A DNA stretch of 64,000 nt from Pyrrhosoma nymphula. Taxonomy: Eukaryota; Arthropoda; Insecta; Odonata; Coenagrionidae. The translations under genes were made by a program, and so were the position numbers. The stretch spans positions 22,380,192 through 22,444,191 of the forward strand of contig OY754338.1 of NCBI GenBank assembly GCA_963573305.1, written 5' to 3'. The notes below the pieces were generated by a model. It ran no database searches, was not told the DNA's origin, and saw only the letters and a list, made by a program, of their open reading frames with translations. Positions 24,946-37,799 of the stretch are shown one piece after another (positions within the stretch are counted from its first letter, which is position 1; the number at the start of each line of letters is the position of its first letter).

Positions 24946-26010
24946 GAGAAGTACACCCCAATATAACGGCATAGTTTCCCTCGACAAAATATCTTATAAA
25001 TGCTGCAAGTACCCCCAAAAAATAAATATACCTACCAGTATTCGCACACGTTTTAAAGCTTATTACCACCTACCTACTACAACGTTTGATTATATATTAG
25101 GATTTTCATTCGTGGATTCTGATTCAGGCTTCACTGAAGAAAATAAGAACTTAGAAGTAGCAATTTTCCACAGATAAATATTTTAATTCAACCCGGGTTT
25201 CGAAACCCGGGTTGAGGAAGAAGTCTTAGATCTGAGAAATTAACAATGCGCAATATACAGGTGGGCGTTTGATCAACTGATTAGCGACGAGATCAAATCA
25301 TGACCTGACGGGAACCCGAAAATCTAGTTAAACATTATCCCTCAATATCGATGTTGTTTTTTTTCATTCCATACCTCTCGAGAGAACTTACGTCTTCCCA
25401 TTAGAACGACTGGCACCGACAAGGCGTTTCCAACTTGTCCAATTCCCCACTTGGGATAACATCCCGCTTCGATTTCCGAAATGATTACAGTCAACATTCT
25501 TTGAGCAACATACGACGCGGAGTCCTTCGACCGCGCTGTTTACCGTAGCTATTAAAAGCAACATTTTCCCTGGAGCGTAATTATTGTTGATTCAACGACT
25601 CTACATTTTTAATGGGACAACAAAATCTAAGTCTAGTTCATATTTCAATTATTTACGTAATAAGTGAGACGGTAATACGACTCGTTTATTTTCCCTTCGT
25701 TTAGACTTAACTAATTGGAAGTACTTCGACATTCATGTTAGCATACTGAGATTTTAAATGAGTTCTTCACATGAAAGCCAATACTTGCTTATCCTCCTCC
25801 ATCAGAACTAACACTTTGGCTGAAATAAATTCTATGACAAGTGATGTAACGACCTTCGAGCTTCGTTCGTAAATACCGTTCTCAAACTTTCGACTACCTT
25901 TTGGAACATTCTAGCTAATTAAACAAACGAAAAATAAACGATTAGGAAAAGTAATATTAAGGGACTTAAGCGATCATTTGTTCCAACTTACTTTAGCAGT
26001 GGTCCTATGA
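24946..26010. other. AT-rich DNA around a palindrome
   Basis: Nothing besides the 28-bp palindrome at 25188-25215. Confidence 0.4.
25188..25215. repeat. Perfect 28-bp palindrome
   Basis: CAACCCGGGTTT, CG, then AAACCCGGGTTG, extended by one T/A pair. Its CCCGGGTTTCG wording resembles the GACCCGGGATTCG part of hairpin element C at 55598-55764, so it may be a collapsed relative. Confidence 0.85.
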
Positions 26011-26019
26011 ATTGAGTAC

Positions 26020-26062
26020 ACAGCAGACCATTCCGTGGTAAAACCACGGAATGGTCTGCTGT
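26020..26062. repeat. Perfect 20-bp stem hairpin
   Basis: ACAGCAGACCATTCCGTGGT, then AAA, then its exact inverse. There is no mismatch in the arms. An AG-rich or T-rich terminator-like tail is absent. Confidence 0.9.
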
Positions 26063-26099
26063 AACAGTAAAAAAAACAGGTTTTCCATGTTTTTTTAGG

Positions 26100-26810
26100 T
26101 CGGCGGCTACTATTCACCAGCGAATCATGGACCACGCCGCGAAGTAAAACTTCTACACCGGATTCACGCAACATCCTCCGAAGCATTAAATATTTATATT
26201 CCCTATATAAGGTGAAAAATACTAATAGAAATATTTAACACTGAATAGGGTTAGCGGTATCAAGTCGTAGACAAAAAAATATACAACTCACCCATCGTAA
26301 GATGCTAACGCGGAAAAAATCCAAACGTTCAACCAACTTCACCACCTACCTCAAAAAAGCATAATCATTATTATACGATATGAATGGTTAAATAGAAACA
26401 CCATATATGTACTTTAGAACCGTGATGCTCGCGAATGCACTCCTAATTAAAGACTAACGGACCCTGAGTTTTCGTAAATCAAGTAATCCTACAGAAAATA
26501 CCTAGTAGCATTCCATCTTTCCTTTCTTCATGAAGGTAACTTTCAAGATAACATAATGATGCACTATTTTTAAAGGTACTCCAATCCACGCGAACCAACG
26601 TCATTTAACTTTTATGGTATACGTACGATAGCATAACTAAGCAAGCTTCTACTTAAACTATGGGATCACACAAATAATAGAGGCGCGTTAGTATTTCATG
26701 CTCTTAAGAGGTGTTTATAAAAAGTGAACGAGCCCACACTGTCATATTGAAATTTTCCCGATCTACTTAAGTGGATCCGGAGGAAGTGCAACTGGAAAAA
26801 CAAGGTGCGT
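26100..26810. other. AT-rich spacer
   Basis: No gene or repeat boundary recognised. Confidence 0.4.
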
Positions 26811-26814
26811 CTCG

Positions 26815-27300
26815 AGGTAAAATCATGGTTCGCACGAGACATGAACGTCTCCGAGCGAAAACACGAGGGGATGTGGAACGGGGAAAAAATCAAAGGCGGA
26901 AGGCAGTGGGAGCAAGAGGCGACAATCGCGCAAGGGAGATGAAATAATTCCTCGGACACGCGCACGCCGTAATCGCGTGTCCAAACATATTCGCGTCGTC
27001 GGTTTGGAGAAAGCCGAGGGACACGCGGTGCCCCCACACACAAGAAGACTGTACCGTCTCCGAGAAAGGGAATCCACCCCCTCCACCGGGGCCGAGGAGG
27101 GAAAATTGTGTGAATTCGTGGAGAGAGGCCGTGGAGTGTGGTTTGGAGGAGGGGAGGGGCGACAGGTGCAAAGTGGGAGGGGTAGGGCGCGGAGGGCTGG
27201 ATGGAAGCGGTCTGAAGTGGAGAGCGCAGGGCGGGAGGTGGAGGTTAGGGGGGCGGGGGAAGAGGGGGGGGGGCGATGAGAGGAAGCGTAAACAGCAACC
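26815..27300. other. GC-rich island with G-tract
   Basis: Strong purine excess on the plus strand with a poly-G run near 27265-27273. Several 95-169-codon frames overlap on both strands; all are low-complexity Pro/Ser/Gly/Arg-rich and unsupported as genes. Confidence 0.45.
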
Positions 27301-30200
27301 CAGTTGTCTCCGTTTAAACGGCCGCCTTCCACTACTCCCGCTAATAAATGGATGGGTCACACGCTTCGACTTGCATGGAAATCCACGACTCCTCTAGGGA
27401 AGACGCTATATCGTCTCTTTCGCCGAAGAACTTTAAAAAAAAAACAACTTAAGCAACAATTGATCTGCTCTTCTGGGCGTACACTGTTGAAGTTCACGGA
27501 GTCATCTCTTATAGCGGATCCGAATTTCTTCGGGCGCGATTGTTTTCTGCGCTCGTAATTTATGTTTTACTTTCATGTGCCATAGAAACAAACATGCGAT
27601 TTTCAACAAATTATGTGGCGCAGTTGCCAAATGAGCGAATAACCTCGTATATCTGCAGCGACTTTCAATTTTACCGTCACAGTCGTTTCTTTCTTGAAAT
27701 GAGACATCGTAGTGCACCATCACTTCACTGGACCTTAATCTTCAGATGCAAATGTTAGACGTTGAGCATTATAGAACTTAGCTCTACGAACTGAAAAAGA
27801 CGATTAAAGCTAGAGTAAATTAGAACTTATATTTAGGTTGAGAATGATGATTCAATATAGTATTTAACAGTCATAATACATGTCATGAAGAGGGTTCCCA
27901 GGATAAATAAATGAGAAGTTTCATTATGTTAACAATGCCGCATAAAAGATATTTCCTTCCTAGACACCATACCCAAGCCCTGCTAAAGCTAAGTAGAACA
28001 TATTTTTCCATTAATTAGCGCAATAGTTTGCTAATAACTCAAAATAAGAACCGGATTTGTGCCAAACTTTTACCGCCATTGAACTTAATAGTATAAATGT
28101 AATAATTTAAAAACAATAAAAAACTGAGGTTTTTTCATTTCACTCTCGCCTTTGAGGCTAAGCCATTCCCAGCATACTTTGAATAATCAGGGCGGAAGGT
28201 ATGTTACGATGGCGAAAATGGGCAGAAGATTATCCGAGTCAAATTCGTGACTTAATAGATTGAGAAAGCACAAACACTTTATCCCCAGCAACAATTATTT
28301 CTTCAATATATATGTAGTTTCTTAGATCTTTCTTCTTTTCTTCAGCATGAATATGGTTTCGGGGTTTTCCAGTTATCTCAATCAGTGTGATCAGAAGTAC
28401 ATCAATGAATTGAATAATTATTAGATAAAGAATAGTTAGTGATTGTGCTGGCCACATAGTTTGAAAATAAATAACAATGCGCAACCTCGACAATGACGAG
28501 ATCTCGATTGGTATGAGGTCCGAACCTCCTCCCGAAATTTTAAATTTATTTACATGACGGGCACTAACGGAAAAAGTTATTCTTTAACAAACACTGTTGA
28601 TGTAATTTATTCTTTATACTGAACAACTTTCTAAAATAATGTATTTGTAATTTACAAACAAAAAACCGTGGGTAATGTATTCTTTACAAAATTTGCATAG
28701 CAAAAATCTTCAAAAACGGCAGTCACACTACAGCCGCAATTGCACTCTTAATTGACTAAACACCAAATTTTGTACCTAATTTTCATAACTTTTCAAACTC
28801 CCCGCAAACAAAATCCTGGCTATATATGAGTCAACACATGACTAGATCATTTTGATTAAATTAACATACGAGGTATCACACGATCGTTGAACTTGTCCTG
28901 GCAAGGAAGCTATTACTTCATTCTTTTTCATTCTAATCCTGTGGCATTCTTAACCACTCTATTTGAAAAGCGACCAAAACAACTGCTCAGACATTTTCAT
29001 ATATTGTTTATTCCACTGCCAGAATAAAATAGCCGCAAGGAGATATAGGTGGCGATAATTTCAACAAGGGAAGATCACATAGCGACTGGAAGAGCCAACG
29101 TGATTGGTCGACGGCTGCTATACCCTACTGGGAGGCGAGTAGCTAACAAGTACGGCATCAAGTATGAAATCATGCAGCCCAAGAAAAATCAAGGTTCACA
29201 AAGCTCCTAGATTGAAGAAGTTATTTTCCGCAATGGGGAACATTCACAAAAAATTATTTCTGATACTTAAGTAGAATACACGACAAAAAATTCCTCAAGA
29301 ACTTAAGAATATAATCCACGAGTGTATGCGTCAACCGCAGAAATTAATGAATGCCTTTTGAGAGTGCATAAAATTTGAGAAACAAGTGTTCAGCATCACG
29401 CATGATATTGCTTCAGTATTTAACACGTATTTCAACATGATGTATTAAATCGATGTCTTCTACATAGGACATTAAAACGATAATTTCGTCAAATTACGAA
29501 AAACAACCCGAAAATCACAAGGAAATAAGTCGAATTGCTGTTAGCGACACCGTTCCGTGACGCCATCCTCCGGGTTCCCATTAACGTAATGTCTCCACGC
29601 AACCAAATCGCGCATAATTTTAAGAAGAAATATCTGAACAGTGCAACATTTATTCCCAGAAAAATCATGTTCTCTATATTTAAGAATACATACTTCAAAT
29701 ACAAATAGTTTTTTAAAATAATGCATGTTCCCGATTGAATCATCTTACTTCGTTCTTTCTTTTTGCCTGAGGGAAAGCTTTCGCAGCTCTGCATCCATTT
29801 TATTAGAGCCCGTGATAAGGATGCTTCACCACGATTCCGCCATATTTAGACTCGTCAGCTTTTCTCCAGCTACCGGGAGATGGAGGGTAGTGCCGAAACA
29901 TTTTGGATAGCTGAAGACTGACTAAAGATAACTCGAAATTTAGTCGCAAAACTACGTAATGGAAAACATTAATAACGATGTTGAACAAATAGGGAGCTCA
30001 TTATTTAAGTACCTTCTGACGCAGTTCTTGAAGTCACACTCATTGTAACAGGATTGATCTCATCAGGCAATAATTTTAATCTTCGTTTGGAGAGTAAACT
30101 TTGCAAACTATTATTACCTAATTAATATTAAATTATAAATATTAAGTTGACTTCAAGGTTAGTAATCACGGAGAATTCTTTGCACTGCCGAGAATTGTTT
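27301..30200. other. AT-rich DNA, nothing recognised
   Basis: 2.9 kb with short chance frames only. A CpG-bearing patch at 29530-29620 translates on the minus strand to LVAWRHYVNGNPEDG, which reads like coding sequence but has no recognised relative. Confidence 0.35.
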
Positions 30201-30214
30201 TATTCATAGTTATT

Positions 30215-30325
30215 CACTACTTCCTCACGAGACTTACGAGGCTTGTCTCGCCAAGTAGCGGGGTCGTCTCGAGTCTCGTCTCGAATTCCAGACCTCGGCT
30301 TAGTCTTGAGTCTCTCGGCAACACA
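30215..30325. repeat. Degenerate GTCTC/GAGAC-rich stretch
   Basis: TCTCGAGTCTCGTCTCGA and flanking sequence repeat the 5-mer GTCTC many times in both orientations. This is the wording of subterminal repeats in some hAT-type elements, but no termini were found. Confidence 0.4.
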
Positions 30326-30924
30326 AACCCAGAGCATATCCGGTGCTAAAAAATAGTTTCCGCATAAATAAGTAATAAAACGGAAGTTTTCACGCACCAT
30401 TTGTTCATTATTCGGTTCATCCTGTTAATGTCACATTATTTGCTGACGTTAAATTATTGGCAGTCGATAATAAGGCAAGTAGGTTAGATATGCAACAAGT
30501 GAATTAGGAGGGGAAATTCCGATAAAAACAAAGCCAATCCACCTTGGCTACGAAAATTATATCATACCGCACTAGATCCGACGCTAGAAGATAAGATGCT
30601 GAATATGAATATGAAACTTTTTATAAGAAAACTAGTCATCTATATGACACCTGCAGCGAAATAATTTTTCGTAGTACATATATCAATAATAAATTATTCA
30701 ACAAAAAATAAAGGTGTTGGATATTAAATTCATTCCACACAAAAGCATAAATTAAAAATAAATAAATTTTAAGTACGACAATTGAGCGAATATTTACTTT
30801 TGCACGACGGCAAAGGAACCCGTAAAGAAAATATCCCTCAATCTTAACACTCAAAAGTTGATGAACTCCATATTCTCAGGCGTAACTTTGTGAAATCCTT
30901 ATTGACAGATTCAATACAAACTTA

Positions 30925-31056
30925 GTAAATTTCACAATGGATATTATTCAATACGACCGGTTTCATCGCATAGGCGAAATCTACAGGAGGACACCTGGAT
31001 ATGTCACCTATGCAACGAAACCGGTCGAATAAAATAAAATCCATTGTGAAATTTAC
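30925..31056. repeat. Hairpin element B (fold-back), 132 bp
   Basis: GTAAATTTCACAATGGAT and its inverse form the outer stem, ATTCGACCGGTTTCG-type sequence the inner stem. The plus strand reads CACCTGGATATGTCACC, then CAACGAAACCGGTCG, then AATAAAATAAAATCC. It shares its motif order with hairpins A and C. Confidence 0.8.
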
Positions 31057-31059
31057 AGT

Positions 31060-31680
31060 ATGTATTGTTTCTTACTCAAAAGTTGTCTATTTTTCCTTCC
31101 GTGCATTAATACAATACCTATGCTATTCGAAGCCCGCATCTATTACCGCTGGATCTACTACGACTTTGCTACAGCTACGCCGAATAGAGCAGGCCAAGGG
31201 AATCGACACCGAAATCAGAGAGCTCGGAGCGCTGCGAGTTGAATAGTTTTGTCAAACATCACGTTTTCACGGTTCACGTTTGCAAAAGGACGCCTACGTA
31301 AGAGGACGCTGGCAACGAAAGACTGTGTTCTTTTCAAATTTAGGCCACAGAACGTTCTAGATAATAGCACTCAGTAAACAGTATTAATGTTCATCTAGAA
31401 ATCAAAAGCAAATAGATCCCCAAGAAGTAAGGAGAGGAGGTTAACAAATTAGGTGGAAGGGTATAAACTATGTCAACCGAAAGAGTTAATGCATCTGCGT
31501 AGAGTCCTTAATGGAAACAAATTCGGCAGTTAAGACACGAGGATAAAGGATCTTACAAAAAGAAGTTTGGATCGAAGAGTGAACTGAATGGATGGACAGG
31601 AAGTTCAAAAAAGGATGACTCACAAACGAAAAGGTTCACCGAGTACTGGTTGCAACTTAGACATGAAGAGCAGTGTCTGG
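31060..31680. other. Spacer, weak purine-rich tail
   Basis: Nothing recognised before the decayed LINE tail. Confidence 0.35.
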
Positions 31681-31684
31681 TCAT

Positions 31685-32010
31685 TCAGAAAAAAAACATG
31701 ATCAGTGGGGAAATAGGGTGAGAGAAGATAGAAGGCTTTTGAGATGATGGCTCGGAGAAGAGTAAAAAGAATAATACACTGGTGAGGTAGGAAAACAAAA
31801 GAGTTCTCAGACAGGTGTTACGCGAGGTGGGCTGAGATATCAGACCGCAGGTAGAAATTCTGAGAACGTAGAAAAAGTGGATGGAGGATGAATGAAGGGG
31901 TAAAAACATGCTGAAGGATGCAATACAGGGGAGGACGTAGAATAACAGACGGAGAGGGAAGAAAAAATGGAGATTTTGAAGGGGCGTGATGATGCAAAGA
32001 ATATCATGGC
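31685..32010 (+). pseudogene. Heavily decayed LINE C-terminal tail
   Basis: Plus-strand pieces resemble the tail of the 40529-42320 family: REDRRLLRWWL (compare RREDVCRLEAFEMW), then QKKWMED, then NMLKDAIQGRT (compare GMLKRGIEGRT) and GRGKKKW. Several frameshifts and stops separate the pieces. The minus-strand open frame over the same bases is the antisense shadow. Confidence 0.6.
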
Positions 32011-32039
32011 CTGAAGAGGGGAGAATATATCGGCCACAT

Positions 32040-33700
32040 GGATTGTTGCGGGAGAGAAGAGTATAGAGATGTATTGAAGATTCGTAAAGACAGTGCGACA
32101 ACCTTGGGGGATAGGGGGGGAAGAGCTAATACGAGGGCATACAACGTTGGAAAAACATACATGACTTTTTTAACAGTTTTGCAGCAAAAAGGTACACTAA
32201 ATGGTTTTAACTCTTTTTTCGAACTTAATGGGAGGGGAGATTTTCCCTAGACTTCATTAGTAGAAGAGCGAATTACTTTACTTTTTAAACGACTAAAAAA
32301 TAAGTTTAACAACAAAATTAACAATATTTTTACTATTAACGGTAGATAAAAAATGTGCCAGCATTAGCAGTAAATTGGGACGCGAAAACTGTTGGCCTGG
32401 ATTGGATACTCGCATTTTTGCTTTGAAGAAAAAATTCCACTAAACCTGAACTAAAATAAATCTTCACCGGTGAGCTATTCTTGCGTGAGGATTAGTTATT
32501 GTAGGTACATACATACTTATGGAAACCATTATATAATGCCTCAACTTATGTAACATGCCACTGGAGATGCGACGAAAAGTTATGAACCAAATGTTTGTCG
32601 CTCGTTTCGTACACGACATGATTACACTGAGATATTGGCAGTAATTCCTATTACAATACTGAATACAATCACTTACCTTAAAGCATAATCCAAGAGATTT
32701 TGTTCGTGAAATTTGAACCGTTAACCGAGGGGCACTCACCTGAAAATAAAAAAATAACATGTAAAAATAATTTTAAATGGGGAAATATGACATTGCGGCA
32801 AGTTCTAAACCGGTAAGGGATTGCGATTGCTTAGTGGTTACACCCTGATTTAAAATGCGAAAATATTAAATTCGTTGCAACTTAAATATTTCCTCCTCTA
32901 CGCAATCACATCACTTTCACCACATTTCCATATCTTTCACGCTATGCCGTCACCGACCCTCGGTATAACGGAATTTTGACGTTCGTTGAATATTCATGAC
33001 AAAGCTTTATTAAAAATACGCAATATTATTTAAGAGTTCCTCGTGTTCTGAGTTAGCTTACGAACTCCAAACCAGTTCTCTTACAAATAATTGATCAATT
33101 GATCAGAAATGATTAGACTAAATATATTCATCTCAGAGAGGTATAACTCGCGATAAAGATACGGTTTCTTATAATAAAAATATCTTGATGGCCTACGTAA
33201 AATCATACATTCACGTATTGATAGATAACAGCGTCAGCTACCATTAAAATAAGTTATGAGGCCTTCTATAAAGTGGAAGATCTTCAGAATGACTGACTAT
33301 TAACAGATTACATTTTCATCATAAACGTCATTATTTGTACAAACACCAAAAATTTAGCATTACTCACTCCAGGATGATCCATCGATAAAACTGATGAGCG
33401 GGTTACATCTGGTGAATGCATGGCAGTGGTCTGACGCAAAGATCTTTCTGCCCATGATACGAGGCCTTGTTCCAATTCACGATGGGGGATACAAAAATAA
33501 CGAGATTTAATATTGGTATGATACTCATTTTTCCATAATTATGCTAGGAACGTGTATACACAGTTTGCCTAAAAAGAAAAATTCTTTGGCTAGTTCCCCT
33601 TAGTTTATAATTTCTGAAATGAGAAGATCCCCTACAAATTTCAATTAATTCTTTCCGTATTAATATTGCATCAGGTCTAAGTCCATGATCACGATCCAAA
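32040..33700. other. AT-rich DNA, nothing recognised
   Basis: No gene or repeat boundary. A poly-G run lies near 32113-32119. Confidence 0.4.
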
Positions 33701-33702
33701 TA

Positions 33703-34262
33703 CAGGGTGCGGCAACATAACTTCATTTTTCAAAACGCAATGAAACCCATTTTATGAATCAGATTTTTTTATTTTTTTATAATGAAGGTACATATTTAAA
33801 GTTTTGTTTCACACAGTTTTGAAAATCAAATCAGGTAGATGACGCCCCCTATTGTCCATACACTGAGTAAGCCGATTTCTGGCGTTTGTCATGACCCTTA
33901 CCAGCATAAAAGCGGATATTTTGGCAATTTCTGCCCGAATTTTGGCCTTTTTCTTTTTCCGGTGGTTTCTTTAAATCCCGCGTTTATGTCAACCATCGAA
34001 GGACCTTACAACACCTGAAGGCCAATATCCGGGCAGAAATTGCCAACAAACCGCTGCAATGCTGGTAAGGGTAATGACAAACGCCAGAAATCGGCTTACT
34101 CAGTGTATGGACGAGGGGCGTCATCTACCTGATTTGATTTTCAAAACTGTGTAAAACAAAACTTTAAATATGTACCTACATTATAAAAAAAATAAAAAAG
34201 TCTGATTCATAAAATGGGTTTCATTGCGTTTTGAAAAAAGGAAGTTATGTTGCCGCACCCTG
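33703..34262. mobile_element. mariner-type fold-back element, TA-flanked
   Basis: Begins CAGGGTGCGGCAACATAACT and ends with its inverse; TA flanks both ends (33701-33702 and 34263-34264). The arms are about 245 bp each, almost the whole 560 bp, with a short centre near 33955-34018. CAGGGTGCGGCAA-type ends with TA duplications belong to the Tc1/mariner superfamily as found in insects. The arms differ at scattered sites and one short segment, so the copy is not brand new. There is no transposase frame. Confidence 0.85.
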
Positions 34263-34264
34263 TA

Positions 34265-35939
34265 CTATCCAGTGGCAGTCCTTTCCATTGCGCAGCTTTC
34301 TATTCACGTATTTTTTTCATAGAAACAAGCAAAAATATAATCGATCCTACATATGATCCACATACTTTACAACGTGCTTTCTCACGACTTCCTCGGTGAT
34401 AATGGAACCTATGGAACGACTGCCACGTCCCAAAAACAAAACCCATGATAATTCGCTCCCAAAAAATTCGGAAGGGTGACAGAAGAGGCATAAAAACTAT
34501 GTTTACGAAGCATTTTTCCACGATTAGCACGAACTTTAAAGACTATAATTGTTATTTCAATAAACCAAGAAAGGTTTAAAATATTAGGATCATAAAAGCT
34601 CTCTCATCAGTCAATATATATATAAAATTTCTACGCAATAGTCTCTGTGCAGATAAACTACTTTACTTTCCCGTCAAACTTTTATACAATACTGCGCACT
34701 GAAAATGATACGTTGGCCGCATTACACATGAACACCACGTTTTTTCAGAAAATATCGGTCTTATCCAAATGAATTCATTCAGGAAATTCCACGAATGAAA
34801 AAGGACAAATACATGGAAACACTTCGCGTGAAGCACAATTTTAAAGAATTTACACTAGTATCTCTCACCTTATTAAATTTCTTAAATATTATTTAGTTTG
34901 AGATTTGTAAACTAAATTTTCGAGGGCTAAACGTTTAGAGGTCAGAGCCACCCCATGACTGGAGAGTAACAACGGAGACAGGAAAGCCAGGGAAAGGTGG
35001 AGAGCGCGCGAGGGAAGTGACGAGAATGAGGTCGGCAACCTTCATTGCATCGCGTGCGACTGGTAATCCATCAGCTGACGCTTCCATCACCCCCTCCCCC
35101 CCAACCCGCGTGCCTCTCACAAACACACCGCCTCACTAACCTATGCCCTCACTGTCGAAATTCAACAGTTCCACCTCAAGCCACACTTCCTTAGGGCAGA
35201 GTTGTTATGCATAGGTGTCCCTAAAACTTCATCCAAGCGCCGAGCCATCGTTGTGTAAATACATGGATGGTTTAGCATGCAGCAACGAATTCACGTATCA
35301 TTTGTAAAAAGGCTAATTACACGAGGCATGTCAATGCCCATTTACGTCTGAGACCAGATTTTCCATAAAAATTACACGAAAACTCGCAGTCCTCGAACGC
35401 TTGCAGCGAAAAAAGGAAATTCTACAGCAAAGTTTTCATCAATCAACAACTATCGATCACAGACGTGTGCTCCTATGTATCTATTTTTCATCTTGATTTC
35501 TACGTGGCTTTTATTTCAGGTTATGTAAGACCTACTAAATGGTCACGATCAATTGACAGGACAGATACACTCAAAAATCGAAAGCGATATCGAATACGAA
35601 ACCCGGGAAGAGATCGAACGAGGTCCCAAGCGGCAACTGCAAGGACAGTGGAGTTGAGGTCACGACCTTCGCTAAGGCGATTCCATACACGTATCGTAAG
35701 TGAAAAATCTAACAAGCTGATGTTCTTCGATTGCAGCATTAAATACAACAGTCTCACGGAAATGAACGATCACACACCCACGTACTCAATGAGCGGTCTA
35801 CTTAATTCACCATCACGCTGCACACATCTGCAATCACCCGCTCAAATCACGTTCTCTACGCGCCCCTCTCGGTCGGTCGGCATGTCCTGCTCTCCGTGCA
35901 TGCATAGTTATGCCTCATAGAACAGAAAACTAAACATTT
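34265..35939. other. Mixed spacer with a small GC patch
   Basis: 34935-35126 is GC-richer and has a short unsupported minus frame. A 151-codon plus-strand frame at 35465-35920 has basic, Ser/Thr-rich composition and no recognised domain; no splice or start context favours it. Confidence 0.35.
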
Positions 35940-36014
35940 CTTGGGGCTCCATGAGAAAATTTTTCTTCAAAAAGGGCTCCGTGGCTAAAATTTTTTGGGT
36001 ACTGCTGTACTAGA
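35940..36014 (-). mobile_element. Possible hAT-type element end
   Basis: On the minus strand: TAGTACAGCAGTACCCAAAA, then TTAGCCACGGAGCCC, then CATGGAGCCCC. hAT elements commonly end CAGNGNTNCCCAA followed by a CCACGGA-type block. The partner end was not found, so this may be a lone remnant. Confidence 0.35.
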
Positions 36015-36290
36015 GCAATGACAAGCAAACTCTACAAAACGACGATTGCCAACCTTCTCTTCCTACTTCGTGATCAAACAAGGTTGAATACCGTCAGAAA
36101 GACTAGAAGAAGGAGAGTCGATTCCTCGAATTCGATTTTCGGAAGCGGCATGCTGCCTGGATTTTTTTGGATGCTGTAAAATTTTTCCAGGATGTGACGA
36201 AGTTTAAATTTCATTGGGTTTCTCAAGTCTCAAAATTTCCGGGTTCTCCGGATCCGTCGTGACCTTGTCTGTCGGCAGGAACCTCTCCTG

Positions 36291-37798
36291 GGGCCGATTC
36301 TATAACTTTACGTTCGAGCGTAAAAGTCATTCCCGCTGGATTGTGGGCAATATTTCGATAATAATTGCCGATCGCGATTCTGTAACTCAAGTTCGAACGT
36401 TTTTTTGCCTCACGCTCGACTCCTCGGCTTCGGCATCAAAATACATGCCGAAGAGGCCGTTATCGATCGAAGAACAGTTTATTTTGGTTTTTAATTTGAA
36501 TGATATTTGAAGAAGTATCGTAGTGTGATATATTTTGTGAACTAAAAATCATTTAAAACATACTATTCTTGGACTTCAAATGTGAATTGAGATCTAAAAT
36601 GCTGTGTATCATTATACTGGAAGATAGTTACGTTCGCACCACTTCTGTTGGGTTCTTAGCTGCGACAATTTAAAGAAAATTATCCCAGTGGAGCATTTAA
36701 TTTTAAGTTTTTAATAACGTTTGCATCACCAGGTTTTGATTTGCAAGAAACAACCGTGTCATTTTTTGTGATAACATTTAAACGAAGGTTTATCGGGTGT
36801 TTAGACTGTGTACATTGAGACATGCCAGTGATGACGAGTGTTATTTATGTGCTGCGCTGGATTACGTGTGTCTAAGTGGAGAAATATTTACGTTAATTAG
36901 CTAGACTTCTTCTCTTTAAATAATGTGTTATGGCAGAAATGGTATTAAAAGTGTAACAAATACGTAGTAAGTGTTGGAGAAGACGTAACAGCAATCATTT
37001 CGTTGTTTCCACTATTGACTAAATTAAGATGTGTAATCTATATGAATTGAAGTGAAGTTGGTGACTCGTNNNNNNNNNNNNNNNNNNNNNNNNNNNNNNN
37101 NNNNNNNNNNNNNNNNNNNNNNNNNNNNNNNNNNNNNNNNNNNNNNNNNNNNNNNNNNNNNNNNNNNNNNNNNNNNNNNNNNNNNNNNNNNNNNNNNNNN
37201 NNNNNNNNNNNNNNNNNNNNNNNNNNNNNNNNNNNNNNNNNNNNNNNNNNNNNNNNNNNNNNNNNNNNNCGACAGGAGACCGATGTCATTCAAATAAATT
37301 ATTTTTTTAGAATTTTGCTAATGATAAGCTTGAAAATTATGATCACCCGTCTGAAATATATGTGTGTCGTAATCCAGTAAAGACGATTGGAGTGTAATTG
37401 AAATACAAGAGGTAATTTAAGCAGACGTCTATGCCAATCTAAGCAGACGACATTACAGTTGAATCCGCATAAGTCATAGAATGACAAGTAATTAGGAAAT
37501 AATTTATCCAATGAGAACGCATTGAGGGCAGTTTATAGTACTCGTGAGGAAGTAAAGTTCAATTTTCCAGGAATTGCAATGTTTATTTTAATTATTATTT
37601 TTCAAAATGATTAAAAACAAATGCAATCATTCCGTGCGAAAGAAGCTGTAAATCTGACGACACCGCAACGTTCAATGTTCTGCTGAACGATCGGCCTTAT
37701 AAAATCGCTCGTTGGTTATCACTCGAATAAATTGAGCATGATCAAAGGTGAACGGATCCCTAACGTTCGAACGTCAGCCAAGTTATAGAATCGGCCCC
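36291..37798. mobile_element. Harbinger-like non-autonomous element with CTG flanks
   Basis: Left end GGGCCGATTCTATAACTT and the inverse at the right end (ending AGAATCGGCCCC), followed inward on both sides by ACGTTCGA(G/A)CGT. CTG lies at 36288-36290 and again at 37799-37801, a 3-bp target duplication of the CWG type, as for the element at 1039-7340. One extra C at the right end leaves a 4-bp reading (CCTG) possible. No transposase frame is seen, but 200 bases are missing in the assembly gap. The terminal repeat sequences of the two Harbinger-type elements differ, so they are different families. Confidence 0.65.
37070..37269. other. Assembly gap, 200 N
   Basis: A run of exactly 200 undetermined bases inside the Harbinger-like element. 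Frames that appear to cross it are meaningless. Confidence 0.99.
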
Positions 37799-37799
37799 C

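Noticed and set aside
26823..27360. Overlapping 156- and 169-codon minus frames
   Set aside because: Same reason: GC-rich, low-complexity, multiple frames open at once on both strands.
31685..32101. 138-codon minus-strand frame
   Set aside because: Antisense shadow of a decayed plus-strand LINE tail, pyrimidine-rich low complexity.
37024..37297. Frames that cross the N gap
   Set aside because: Nearly all of each frame is undetermined sequence.
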